A stretch of DNA of 64,000 bases from Siphonobacter curvatus (lineage in GTDB: Bacteria; Bacteroidota; Bacteroidia; Cytophagales; Spirosomataceae), in contig NZ_PTRA01000010.1 in NCBI RefSeq assembly GCF_002943425.1, positions 1-64,000 on the forward strand, written 5' to 3'. The notes under the pieces are model-generated. The model saw only the letters and a program-made list of their open reading frames with translations, had not been told where the DNA came from and made no database searches. Shown here piece by piece: positions 29,037 to 37,121 of the stretch (position 1 is the stretch's first letter; each line of letters begins with the position of its first letter). A program made the position numbers and the translations under genes.

Positions 29037-29198
29037 GGGGTAGCTGGTTTGGGGAAAGGTACGAAAAAAACGCGGTTCGATGGACGGCTTTAAAAATCGG
29101 ACGCTAGCCGGAAGGTAAGACGTTCATGAAACGTGTAAGCAGTGCCCTAAACGCTTGTCACCGCCTGTGCATCGGTGTCGCTTGTTTCATTGAAACAT
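29037..29198. other. Short leader region of the Wzi gene
   Basis: No gene seen. It lies between the Wzi start and the minus-strand terminator at 29199-29228 and presumably contains the Wzi promoter, which I could not place. Confidence 0.3.
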
Positions 29199-29228
29199 TA
29201 AAAAACCCCAGGCTCGTTTGCCTGGGGT
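29199..29228 (-). terminator. Minus-strand terminator without an assigned gene
   Basis: A 9-bp perfect GC-rich stem (29205-29213 with 29220-29228), 6-base loop, with a T-run on the minus strand (plus-strand A-run 29199-29205). No minus-strand gene is seen between it and 31199, so it may end an unrecognised small RNA or small gene. Confidence 0.65.
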
Positions 29229-29728
29229 GAGATGTTACTCCCTTCTTTTGTCATACCGCCATATGACGAAATAATGTTTGAATATACATTAATTACGTTT
29301 GCGTGTCAAGACCCTACTTTTGGGGCTATCCTAGCTTTACTAACGTAACGAAAGTCTAAACGCCGCATAAAAAAGTCTTTAGCAATCGTATGAAGCCTTT
29401 TTTGGAGTTAAACCTCTAGTAACGCTTTTATGCAGTCTTTTCAACAATGTAACCTCAACGCTATCATTCGTAACGTCAGTGCTAGACATTTTTTAAGCTA
29501 TAATAGATATAGACAATGCATAGACACGCTTGCAAGGCAACGAATAATTGTAGTTCTATGCATCTAGGTAACGCCTGTCGTATCAATTGAAACATTTTTG
29601 ATGCCCTTTCTGGGAAGGTGAGGGCATATTTGCTCTCGTTATTGTTTTACCAAAAGCCCTATCAATACTCCTTAATCAATCCCCCCGGCTGTGGCTGCCT
29701 CCACGGCTGATTTACCCCCGCTTTAATT
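29229..29728. other. Gene-poor region, possible small RNA on the minus strand
   Basis: About 500 bases with no coding frame I can support. It lies upstream of an orphan minus-strand terminator. The words GTAACG/CGTAAC recur between 29340 and 29475. A small hairpin ATGCCCT/AGGGCAT is at 29601-29627. A noncoding transcript is possible but not shown. Confidence 0.3.
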
Positions 29729-29884
29729 ATGTCCTTTATTTCTAATTCCGCCAATTGTCCCTATTGCCGTTGTAAAGACACAGAAAGACGCCGACGTCCG
29801 TTACTGGTCAAGTTTTCGCTATTCTTTTTAAATACGCGTTATTACCAGTGCATGCGTTGCCGCCGTTCCTTTCTGCAACTATAA
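29729..29884 (+). CDS. Small zinc-ribbon protein, 51 residues
   Basis: A short open frame that begins MSFISNSANCPYCRCKD and ends CMRCRRSFLQL. Two C-x2-C pairs (CPYC and CMRC) separated by a basic stretch with four arginines in a row and an aromatic FLNTRYYQ segment are the layout of a small zinc ribbon. Similar tiny Cys4 proteins are common in Cytophagales, with unknown role. A good terminator follows 41 bases after the stop, which supports a real transcription unit. Confidence 0.75.
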   Translation: MSFISNSANCPYCRCKDTERRRRPLLVKFSLFFLNTRYYQCMRCRRSFLQL

Positions 29885-29924
29885 AGCTATTGTATTAACC
29901 CCCCTGAACCCCTAATCGGGCATT

Positions 29925-29963
29925 CCCGGGCTTCTGTTGGCTGGACAGAAGTTCCGGGTTTTT
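29925..29963 (+). terminator. Intrinsic terminator of the zinc-ribbon gene
   Basis: Stem 29925-29936 with 29946-29958 (CCCGG...CTTCTG / CAGAAG...CCGGG, one small bulge) followed by TTTTTATTTG. Confidence 0.7.
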
Positions 29964-30271
29964 ATTTGTTACGCCTGCAAGCTCATCTCCCTTGGCTGCT
30001 TTCCCAAATCCATCCGCCTGTCTATCAAGCTCCTATAAAAAAAAAGAGGTATTTGTCGCTTGTACAACTACGTAGGATTTACTAGTTTTGATGCGTATCC
30101 CCGCCTATCCTTTACACCAACCTATACCTATCTACGTCACGTCCGAAGTAAAGGACCTACGGCTCCTGCTTTTTCTATTCCTTCCTTTTCGAGCAGATCG
30201 CCCCGAATCCCGCTTTCTTTTCTGTTTATCCTACGCTTTCTGTATGTTTTCTAATCACTTAACGTCTTCGT
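29964..30271. other. Leader region of the methyltransferase gene
   Basis: No gene supported. Contains the candidate promoter at 30060-30090 and then about 180 bases of leader. Confidence 0.35.
30060..30090 (+). promoter_or_regulatory. Candidate promoter of the methyltransferase gene
   Basis: TTG (30060-30062), 20-base spacer, TAGTTTTG (30083-30090), a full match to the Bacteroidota promoter pattern, about 180 bases before the start codon. Confidence 0.45.
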
Positions 30272-31156
30272 ATGATGACTGCTACTCGATTACAGGAAAC
30301 GCTTGCCCCGTATTTGACCGCCCCGGGTCAGGAAAAAGATGGCTACCTGGCCTTTCCCATTACCCATCCCACGGAAGGCCTGCGGGCCAACGCTCATTAT
30401 TTTGACCATCCCGAATGGGCCGAAGAGTATTTAATCTACTGTCACCGCAGTGAACCCTTCAAAAGCCGCTGGCAGGCCGCCACTGGGGACTGGACGGACA
30501 AAGTCGTCGTTGACATTGGTTGCGGTCCGGGTAACATTTTTGCTACGCTGCAGGGCAAACCCAAATTGCTCATCGGCGTAGACGTCGCGCCAGGATCACT
30601 GGCTTTTGCCGCCCAACAGGGCTATGTGCCCGTACTAGCCGATGCCACGGCCCTTCCCTTTACCTCGGGCTTTGCCGATTTGGTTACGCTTAATGCTACG
30701 CTTCATCACTGCGATGATATGCAAGCCGTTTTAGCGGAGGCCGCTCGCCTGGTCAAGCCCGGAGGCTTGCTCATTACTGACCACGATCCCCAATTAAGTG
30801 CCTGGAACTACAAAGGCATGGCTAAACTGCTTTGGAATGCCCGACTTTGGTATTATAACTGGATTGGCCACAGCTTTCACAAATCCAATGTGCAGCAGGA
30901 AGCCGCGCTGGCCTCGGAAATCCACCACAAACCCGGACACGGCGTTACCCCGGAGCTTTTCCAACAAACCCTGGAGCCCGCAGGCTTTCGGGTGAACCTA
31001 TACCCGCATAATCACGAAGTGGGTGCGGAAGCCCTGCAGGGCGTTCACGGAAAAGCCGAGTTGAAGTACCGCTTAGGCAACCTGCTTTCCGCCCGCAATC
31101 CCGACGCGAAGACCAGTGCCTTATCGCTGATGTGCGTCGCTCAGAAGCGCGCGTAA
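30272..31156 (+). CDS. Class I SAM-dependent methyltransferase
   Basis: 294 residues. The SAM-binding motif I is DIGCGPGN (81-88), followed by GVDVAPGSL, a LADATALPF acidic turn and LNATLHHCDDM, then LVKPGGLLITDHDP, the standard order of methyltransferase domains of the UbiE/Methyltransf_11 type. Substrate unknown. It stands alone, facing the end of the conjugation module, with its own promoter and terminator. Confidence 0.88.
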   Translation: MMTATRLQETLAPYLTAPGQEKDGYLAFPITHPTEGLRANAHYFDHPEWAEEYLIYCHRSEPFKSRWQAATGDWTDKVVVDIGCGPGNIFATLQGKPKLLIGVDVAPGSLAFAAQQGYVPVLADATALPFTSGFADLVTLNATLHHCDDMQAVLAEAARLVKPGGLLITDHDPQLSAWNYKGMAKLLWNARLWYYNWIGHSFHKSNVQQEAALASEIHHKPGHGVTPELFQQTLEPAGFRVNLYPHNHEVGAEALQGVHGKAELKYRLGNLLSARNPDAKTSALSLMCVAQKRA

Positions 31157-31165
31157 CCTACCTTC

Positions 31166-31190
31166 GCCAGCCGCCACTGGCTTTTTCTTT
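31166..31190 (+). terminator. Intrinsic terminator of the methyltransferase gene
   Basis: GCCAG/CTGGC stem (31166-31170 with 31177-31181) followed by TTTTT and further T-rich sequence. Short stem but correct position. Confidence 0.5.
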
Positions 31191-31198
31191 GCTTTCGC

Positions 31199-33169
31199 TT
31201 AACGCTTTTTCTGCACCAGCAGATGCTGCAAGCGCGGATCCCGCTGCATCTCATCCAGGCAATCCCCTACCAGCGTGATTACCTCTTCACGTATACGTTT
31301 CACCGTCTGATCAAGCGTATCCGCCCCCAGGGTTCTTACGATGGGCACATCCGTAAATTGTTTTTCCTCCCGGGCGAGTGCTGCATGGTCATTGCGAATG
31401 CGCGCGTGAAAAGCCTTGCGCGGAATCTCACACCCGGGCTCATCGCCCACGAGTCCCACAAACTCCCCCGAAGACAACGTAGCAATCCGTGAAACGGGCA
31501 AGGCATAGTCCAGGTGCTGGGCGTGACTAAAAGAAGTATCCGTACGATTGACGGAATAGCTCCTGCGATCCTGCACAATCTTACCGATGCGCTCGGAAAG
31601 CTGCCGGGCCGTCTCGCCCGTTACCTGGCCCGCGATGACGTTACTCGTTAAATTAAAAAGCACGTCAGCGGGGTCCTTGCCATAATCTTTGCGTAACTGA
31701 CTTAAATCCTGCAGGGCTAAGGTCACCGCGATTTGATTGGAGCGCGCCGTAGCCAGGGTTTTGTCCATTTCGTGCAGGTAAATCGTCGGAAACTCATCAA
31801 ACACCAGACTGGCCGGATGGCGCCCTTTCTGGTTACAGAGCTTGAGCAGACGATTGACGTACAGGGACACGATCGCCCCGTTGGCCGCCGAGCGCAGGGG
31901 GTTGTTGCCCATGCAAATGATCTTAGGACGGGCGGGGTCATTGAGATTCAAATCAAAATCATTGCCGGATAGCAGATAATACATCGTGGGGGAAACCAGC
32001 TTGGCCAGCGAAATTTTTACCGAAGCCAGCTGCCCTTCAACCTGCTCCATGGCATTGTTGAGATACGCCGAGACAAAGGGACTGACGCGTTTACGCAGGT
32101 CTTCGTCGCGTTGCAGCACGCTAAACAGGCGGTCATAATCCATGTGCAGGAGTTCAATGGCGTGCGGGAGCGTGCAGTAGCGACCGTCTTGGTAGAGCCG
32201 CAGAAACCAGAGTAAGGCCGCCAGCAGACTAAACGAGGAGCTGACAAAAAAGTCCTTCCGCTGAATCCAGTCCCGGTTCAGACTCAGCAGCAAGGTTTCG
32301 GCCGATTCATCGGCGTCCTGCAGGGTCAGCAAATACGTTGCCGCTACGGGGTTACAGCGGTGCGAGCGGGACAAATCATCAAAATTCAGCACGTAGAAGG
32401 ACAGGCAGGAGCGCTGCTGGCGATAGTGGTAATAGGCAATGCGGGTTAAATCATCGTACTTAAAATCGTAGATAAACATCGCAAAGCCCTTGGCCAGATG
32501 CTGCTGGATGACGTGCCGAATGACAAAGTAGGATTTTCCCGCGCCGGGCATGCCCAATACCATCAGCCCCCGAAAGGGATTAATGACGTTGATCCAGCCG
32601 CGGTGGCGTTTACCCCGGTACATAAAGTCCGTCGGAAAATGCAAAGCGTAGGCATTGGGAAGCCGGCGCTGCTCCTGGGGAAAGGTTTCATTGGCGTGAT
32701 TAAAGGGCTCGCCCTGCCAGTGCTTTTGAATAATGCGCGAGACTTGACTCCCGCCGCGCAACAGCAGTAAATACCCTCCACCCGTTAGGCCCAGGTACGT
32801 GCTCACCAGCGTCGGGGTGGGCCAAGCGGTAACGAACACCCAGGGACTCGTTGCGTAGAGGACCAGGCCCACCCCCATCCATAGGGCCGCGGCAGTTACC
32901 GAGTAGCGTTCATCCTTTCGCCCCTGGACGCCGAGTAAGGAAAGGGCTAAAAATCCCAGGGCTAATAGTTTAGAGGTAGCCAGGGTATCAAAGAGGCCCG
33001 TCTGGGCGATGTGCCGCAGCAAACGGTCCGTAATCGGATGGGTGAGCTGCCAGCCCAGAAAGGCCTGATACCCGTAGTAATAGCCGTGAAGGCCCAGCAG
33101 ACTGACGCTAATGAGTCGCGTCAGGTCGAGGATGCCGCGTAGCGCCTGCGTGTTTTCTCCCGTGTTCAT
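31199..33169 (-). CDS. mobC: Conjugation coupling ATPase MobC (VirD4/TraG-type)
   Basis: 656 residues. Four N-terminal hydrophobic segments (about 15-35, 65-80, 93-110, 120-140) are followed by a P-loop ATPase domain with Walker A GMPGAGKS (206-213). Later are the family segments FDEFPTIYLHEMD (Walker B-like) and RSNQIAVTLALQDLSQLRKDYG. This is the Bacteroidetes MobC, which brings the relaxase-DNA complex to the secretion channel. It is the last gene of the module, 14 bases after mobB. Confidence 0.92.
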   Translation of the reverse strand: MNTGENTQALRGILDLTRLISVSLLGLHGYYYGYQAFLGWQLTHPITDRLLRHIAQTGLFDTLATSKLLALGFLALSLLGVQGRKDERYSVTAAALWMGVGLVLYATSPWVFVTAWPTPTLVSTYLGLTGGGYLLLLRGGSQVSRIIQKHWQGEPFNHANETFPQEQRRLPNAYALHFPTDFMYRGKRHRGWINVINPFRGLMVLGMPGAGKSYFVIRHVIQQHLAKGFAMFIYDFKYDDLTRIAYYHYRQQRSCLSFYVLNFDDLSRSHRCNPVAATYLLTLQDADESAETLLLSLNRDWIQRKDFFVSSSFSLLAALLWFLRLYQDGRYCTLPHAIELLHMDYDRLFSVLQRDEDLRKRVSPFVSAYLNNAMEQVEGQLASVKISLAKLVSPTMYYLLSGNDFDLNLNDPARPKIICMGNNPLRSAANGAIVSLYVNRLLKLCNQKGRHPASLVFDEFPTIYLHEMDKTLATARSNQIAVTLALQDLSQLRKDYGKDPADVLFNLTSNVIAGQVTGETARQLSERIGKIVQDRRSYSVNRTDTSFSHAQHLDYALPVSRIATLSSGEFVGLVGDEPGCEIPRKAFHARIRNDHAALAREEKQFTDVPIVRTLGADTLDQTVKRIREEVITLVGDCLDEMQRDPRLQHLLVQKKR

Positions 33170-33183
33170 GCGTAGTAGCCAGG

Positions 33184-34236
33184 TTACAGGTGAAGACGCG
33201 GGCGTAGGTTGGGTGCCGCGTCAAGTTCGGGTACATGCCGGGCGCGTAGGCCCTGTTGGAGGTGAGTCGGACTGAGTTGAAAGGCTTTTTCCAGGCCCGG
33301 TCCCTGCAGGCCTGCCGACAGGCGCGTGGCCTGCACGGCAATCGCCCGCCCGTGATCGACGTACACCAGCGCGCTATCCGTTAGCACGGCCTGGATTGCC
33401 TGACCCCGCAAGGACGCCAGGAAGTCGCTTAGGCTTGGCGAGCGCTCCAGACACCAGCGTAGCTTGTTTTCCAAAGCGCGGGGGGCACTGGGCTGGAGGG
33501 CGTGCCAGGCAAATTGTTTTTCCAGCGCCGCTAACGTGGGCTTGCCCGGCAGCTTACTGGCCGGAATGGGAACCGAATGCGACTGCCCTTGCCCATCCAG
33601 CCGCTGGTAATACAGGCCCGGCACGTGACCGGGGCCCGGGTTCCGCTGGCGCACCTGTAGCGCATACCCCTGCAGAATCGCATTGAATTCCACCAGGCTG
33701 GTGTAGGCGTAGGTTTGGCGGATGTGGGCTACCGTGGCAGCCAGTGTAGGCGTCTGGGCCGGGTAAAGCGCACGCGCCTGGCGCGCGGGGATTAGGCCCC
33801 AAGTCAGTTCCAGGTGCTGAGCGGCTTGCTTGATGGCGTAAGGCGCCGCATTGATGCGCCGCCCCTGCGCCGTAATATTGGTCGTGAGCACGTGTAGGTG
33901 CGGGTGCGCTACGTCGTGGTGCTGGTAGACCAGATAGGGCTGGCGGGCGTAGCCAATGCGCTCGAGGTAGGCTTCGGCCATCTGTTTGAGCCGCCGCGGG
34001 GACAGGGCATCCTTCGGGTGAAAATTAAGCGTCAGGTGAACGTAGGGCTTTTTTACTTTTTTATTGAGCTCAGCCCGCTGTTGCAGGCGCAGGCGTTTCT
34101 GGGACAGGCTTAAGGTTTCGGCCGCCCGGGGATAATAGCCCGCATCGAGGCACTGCGCCTGGCCCTGGGCTACTTTTTGCTCGTTGTAGTGCAGGGCCCG
34201 CTGAATCTGCCGGGTGGCACTCATGATGGCAACCAT
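33184..34236 (-). CDS. mobB: Conjugative relaxase MobB
   Basis: 350 residues. The relaxase nicks oriT and stays bound to the 5' end. The metal-binding core is visible: HHDVAHPHLHV at residues 106-116, giving His111, His113 and His115 (H-P-H-L-H), preceded by KPYVHLTLNFHPKD. The nucleophile tyrosine is probably Tyr18 in ALHYNEQK near the N-terminus, as in MobP-type enzymes. The start overlaps mobA by 16 bases. The C-terminal half is rich in leucine, alanine and glutamine and unassigned. Confidence 0.9.
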   Translation of the reverse strand: MVAIMSATRQIQRALHYNEQKVAQGQAQCLDAGYYPRAAETLSLSQKRLRLQQRAELNKKVKKPYVHLTLNFHPKDALSPRRLKQMAEAYLERIGYARQPYLVYQHHDVAHPHLHVLTTNITAQGRRINAAPYAIKQAAQHLELTWGLIPARQARALYPAQTPTLAATVAHIRQTYAYTSLVEFNAILQGYALQVRQRNPGPGHVPGLYYQRLDGQGQSHSVPIPASKLPGKPTLAALEKQFAWHALQPSAPRALENKLRWCLERSPSLSDFLASLRGQAIQAVLTDSALVYVDHGRAIAVQATRLSAGLQGPGLEKAFQLSPTHLQQGLRARHVPELDAAPNLRPRLHL

Positions 34237-34538
34237 AGCGGAGTAAGGGTTTCAATGAGCGTTTGTAAGCGTTGAATAGCTGCGGCCAGCGCCGGTTCCT
34301 GGGGACGTTCCAGTAAGGTTTCCAGGTGATGGCGTAGCAGGACTAATTCTTCCAGGGCATCGTCCAGGGAAGCATTGCGGTAGCGCAGGGTCACCGGTTT
34401 TTGCAGGAGCAAGCGGCGGGCATAGGCCGCCGCCGACGGGTAATTACTTTGCTGTACCTGCTGACGGAACGTCGCGTACTCTTCCAGACTTAACCGGGTG
34501 CATACATACCGCCCTTGAGCTGTTGCTTTTTTTGACAT
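34221..34538 (-). CDS. mobA: Mobilisation accessory protein MobA
   Basis: 105 residues. The N-terminal part (YVCTRLSLEEYATFRQQV) followed by YPSAAAYARRLLL has the ribbon-helix-helix pattern of relaxosome accessory proteins that bind oriT. The C-terminal half is a helix with leucine-rich heptads (LEELVLLRHHLETLLER). Lies between traN and mobB, overlapping mobB. Confidence 0.85.
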   Translation of the reverse strand: MSKKATAQGRYVCTRLSLEEYATFRQQVQQSNYPSAAAYARRLLLQKPVTLRYRNASLDDALEELVLLRHHLETLLERPQEPALAAAIQRLQTLIETLTPLWLPS

Positions 34539-34542
34539 AACC

Positions 34543-35292
34543 TTACAGGGGACGGGCGGTTTGCAGGTGACGCGGCGAAAGGGTCAGGGTCAGGCGCCCC
34601 CCGCCGGTTTTTTCGGCTAGTTCCAGGCGAAGGACCTTGCGGGGGTTCCAGGACTGGGCCGGCAGGGCCACCACCAGCGGCTGCTGCTGACCGGGCGCGA
34701 CCTTGACGGGCACGAACTGTAGCCCCGCAATCGGCACGTGTTGCCGGGCCGTTCGCTTCGGCAGGCGGCGATCCTGCAGGCGGGCCTCCACGGTTCCCGT
34801 CACCCAAGGAAGGCGCGCGGCATTCGTCAGCGCCAACAGCACATACAATCGCTGCTCGTGCCGGTAGAGTCCCCGTACCCGTAGCTTGGCTCCACCCCGC
34901 CGGACGTGGGGCCGGCGCAGAAAAGGCCGCGCCTGCAAGGCCCGCTGGGCAGTCTCACTAAAAGTCACCGATCCTTCCCGGTGCCGCCAGACCAGGGGCT
35001 GAGGCTGCTCCTGGTAGCGCAGTTCAAAGCTGTAGAGTTTCCCGTCGCTGGTAATGACGGTGAGGTTGGTGGGCTCGAAAGCTTTGCGGGCCGCCTTCAC
35101 GAGCAACACGTTGTCCAGAGCCTGGGACGACTCGGCGAGCACCTGGCCACTGCCCCGATCTACGCTCAGGATGGACGTCGGAAAAATCAAGTGGGTGGTT
35201 TTTCGAAAGCTTAGCGCTAAAGTATCCGGTGGGGTTTGCCCGCGACTAGCTAGGCTTAGGGCCAGGAGCCCCAGTAGAAGCAAACGTTTCAT
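34543..35292 (-). CDS. traN: Conjugative transfer protein TraN (DUF4138)
   Basis: 249 residues with signal peptide (to about residue 18). The sequence THLIFPTSILSVDRGSGQVLAE, NVLLVKAARKAFEPTNLTVIT and DGKLYSFELRYQEQP is typical of Bacteroidetes TraN, a VirB9-like component of the outer-membrane part of the channel. It overlaps traM by 4 bases. Confidence 0.9.
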   Translation of the reverse strand: MKRLLLLGLLALSLASRGQTPPDTLALSFRKTTHLIFPTSILSVDRGSGQVLAESSQALDNVLLVKAARKAFEPTNLTVITSDGKLYSFELRYQEQPQPLVWRHREGSVTFSETAQRALQARPFLRRPHVRRGGAKLRVRGLYRHEQRLYVLLALTNAARLPWVTGTVEARLQDRRLPKRTARQHVPIAGLQFVPVKVAPGQQQPLVVALPAQSWNPRKVLRLELAEKTGGGRLTLTLSPRHLQTARPL

Positions 35293-36332
35293 AAACGGCT
35301 AGGATTTAAGGGTTGAAGTAGCACCTGATAGCCCGCGGGCAAGGTCACCTTGCGGGCCCGGCCGTGTTTCTGCAGCAGCGTTTGCGCCGTCTGCAAGCCG
35401 AGTTGCGCCGCCTGCGTTTCCAAGCCCCCGACGGGGAGCATCAGCCGCTGGGCCGAGCGCTGGGCGGATTCCTGGAGGGATTCCCGCGTCAGCGAGCCCG
35501 GAACCAACAGGCCTTCGATGCCGTCGACATCGTAGACCGTCAGTTGGACGGGCAGTAGCGTTTGCCCCCGTCGCAGGCTCACGATGGAAATCAGCAACCG
35601 CTCCCCCCGGAGCTGCGCCTGTCCACAGAGCGGCTGCTGGGCGGGCAGTTCCATGGTCCCCAGGCGTCCGGGTTCGGTCAGGCGCAAGCAGACAGTAGCC
35701 CCCGGCTGAATTGTTTGGGTGTGAGCAATCTCTGCCCGCAAGGCCGCAGGCGGGCCTGCCTGGAGGCTTAGCCCGTAGAAGGCATTGGATAAACTGTCGG
35801 GTCGAGTGGCCACGACGGGGGCGGTAGCCGCGGGAAGGGAATCCGTCGCCCCGCGTTGCACGAGAATCACCTTGTCCAGCAAGGCATGCAAGGCTTTCAA
35901 TTCCGGATCTGGCCCGGGATCGGGTCGCGGTAAACGCGGCAACCCGGGGGAATCGTGCTCGGTGGCTAGCACCGGCGGCAAGCGGACCGGGACTTCGGCG
36001 TAGCGATGCTCTAAGGCATCGAGTTGGTGCATCACCTGGGTCCGCTGGCGCTGACTGCGCTGCCAGGCCTGCTGCTCGAGGGAATCCGCCGGAAAGCGTA
36101 CCTGGTCCAGTCGGCTGGAATCCAGGGCGGCCTTTTCGTAGGTCTTGAGCTTGTCGAGGATACCGGCCTCTTTAAATACCGCCTCGGGCAACCGATCGTT
36201 CAGTTTACTTTCCACCGGAGCCTGGGGTCCGCCCCCGCCCAGCGCGTAAAAGGCCAACGTGAGTAGCGGAACCACGAGCAGAGGCAACCAAAGCAGGGCC
36301 CGCTGCGGCGGAGTCAAAGTCGAGAGCATCAT
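35289..36332 (-). CDS. traM: Conjugative transfer protein TraM (VirB10-like)
   Basis: 347 residues. One membrane segment near the N-terminus (LLWLPLLVVPLLTLAFYAL), a proline- and charge-rich middle, and a C-terminal domain with QTIQPGATVCLRLTE, VYDVDGIEGLLVPGS and the TLPAGYQVLLQP end are typical of Bacteroidetes TraM. It should span the periplasm to link both membranes. Followed by traN with a 4-base overlap. Confidence 0.9.
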   Translation of the reverse strand: MMLSTLTPPQRALLWLPLLVVPLLTLAFYALGGGGPQAPVESKLNDRLPEAVFKEAGILDKLKTYEKAALDSSRLDQVRFPADSLEQQAWQRSQRQRTQVMHQLDALEHRYAEVPVRLPPVLATEHDSPGLPRLPRPDPGPDPELKALHALLDKVILVQRGATDSLPAATAPVVATRPDSLSNAFYGLSLQAGPPAALRAEIAHTQTIQPGATVCLRLTEPGRLGTMELPAQQPLCGQAQLRGERLLISIVSLRRGQTLLPVQLTVYDVDGIEGLLVPGSLTRESLQESAQRSAQRLMLPVGGLETQAAQLGLQTAQTLLQKHGRARKVTLPAGYQVLLQPLNPSRL

Positions 36333-36343
36333 CGCAAGAAGGG

Positions 36344-36493
36344 TTAAGGATGTAAGGAAGAATCCGCAAAGCGCGCATTGGCGGGATTAAAAAGCTCCAA
36401 AGCCAAGAGCAGGACCAGGAGCGCCAGGGGTAAGGCCCAGGCCAGCAGCAGGCCATAGGTGCGCCAGGGTTCGGGCCAGGAGCGCCACTTCAT
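36344..36493 (-). CDS. Very small membrane protein in the traL position
   Basis: 49 residues (MKWRSWPEPWRTY... ending SSLHP) with a single hydrophobic helix (about 13-34). Its ATG overlaps the TGA of traK (ATGA), and traM starts 11 bases later. In Bacteroidetes elements traL lies between traK and traM, but TraL is normally about twice this length, so this could be a shortened TraL or a substitute. No frame damage is seen. Confidence 0.65.
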   Translation of the reverse strand: MKWRSWPEPWRTYGLLLAWALPLALLVLLLALELFNPANARFADSSLHP

Positions 36494-37098
36494 GGCCGAA
36501 TGTCCCGGTTTTCCAGCGTCGTCCAGCGCTCGATTAAAAAGCCATGGGGATTGTGCTCGGAGCGTCCCACGCTGCGCAGACGTCCCTGCGTGACCAGGCG
36601 CCGCCGCACGGTATGACTGCTGCGAATCAAGCGTTGCGTGGCCACGCAGCGAAAACGATAGGGATGCTCCGTGGTATTCACGCTGATGCTGTCGACCTCG
36701 ATGCGCTGACTTATATTGCCAGCGACCACCCCGGCATAGTACCCGCTCTCTTTTAAATTGTCGTAGGCTTGCTTGGCTGAACCATCGGCCAGGTAGAAGG
36801 CCTGACGCAGATTGGCCTGAATGAGTTTTTCGTCGGGATCCAGCGTAAAAAAGTGCTGATGAAAGGTTTTGACGTGATCGCGGGTTTCAATGGCTAGTTG
36901 CTCCTTTTGGCCGGCGGCGTACGCTTCCAGGGCCTGACCAGCCGCCAGAACGTAGACGCGCTGGCGGCTTTCTGTAATCAAGCGGTGGCTTAGATACAGG
37001 GCAAAGGCTCCCAGGGCCAGACTACCGGCGATGACGCAAAGGGTAAAGGTGCGCAGGATGCGAAAAGCGGCATCCAGGCTACGAAGTCGTTGGAACAT
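36490..37098 (-). CDS. traK: Conjugative transfer protein TraK (VirB8-like)
   Basis: 202 residues. One N-terminal membrane segment (about 17-37), then the TraK pattern SRQRVYVLAAGQALEA, DHVKTFHQHFFTLDPDEKLI and SGYYAGVVAGNISQRIEVDSI. It should form part of the inner-membrane core of the mating channel. Starts 23 bases after traJ and overlaps the small traL-like gene. Confidence 0.92.
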   Translation of the reverse strand: MFQRLRSLDAAFRILRTFTLCVIAGSLALGAFALYLSHRLITESRQRVYVLAAGQALEAYAAGQKEQLAIETRDHVKTFHQHFFTLDPDEKLIQANLRQAFYLADGSAKQAYDNLKESGYYAGVVAGNISQRIEVDSISVNTTEHPYRFRCVATQRLIRSSHTVRRRLVTQGRLRSVGRSEHNPHGFLIERWTTLENRDIRP

Positions 37099-37121
37099 AG
37101 CGGTGGAACAATTCGACCGAC

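Noticed and set aside
29601-29627. ATGCCCT/AGGGCAT hairpin considered as a terminator
   Set aside because: No T-run on either strand and no gene ending there.
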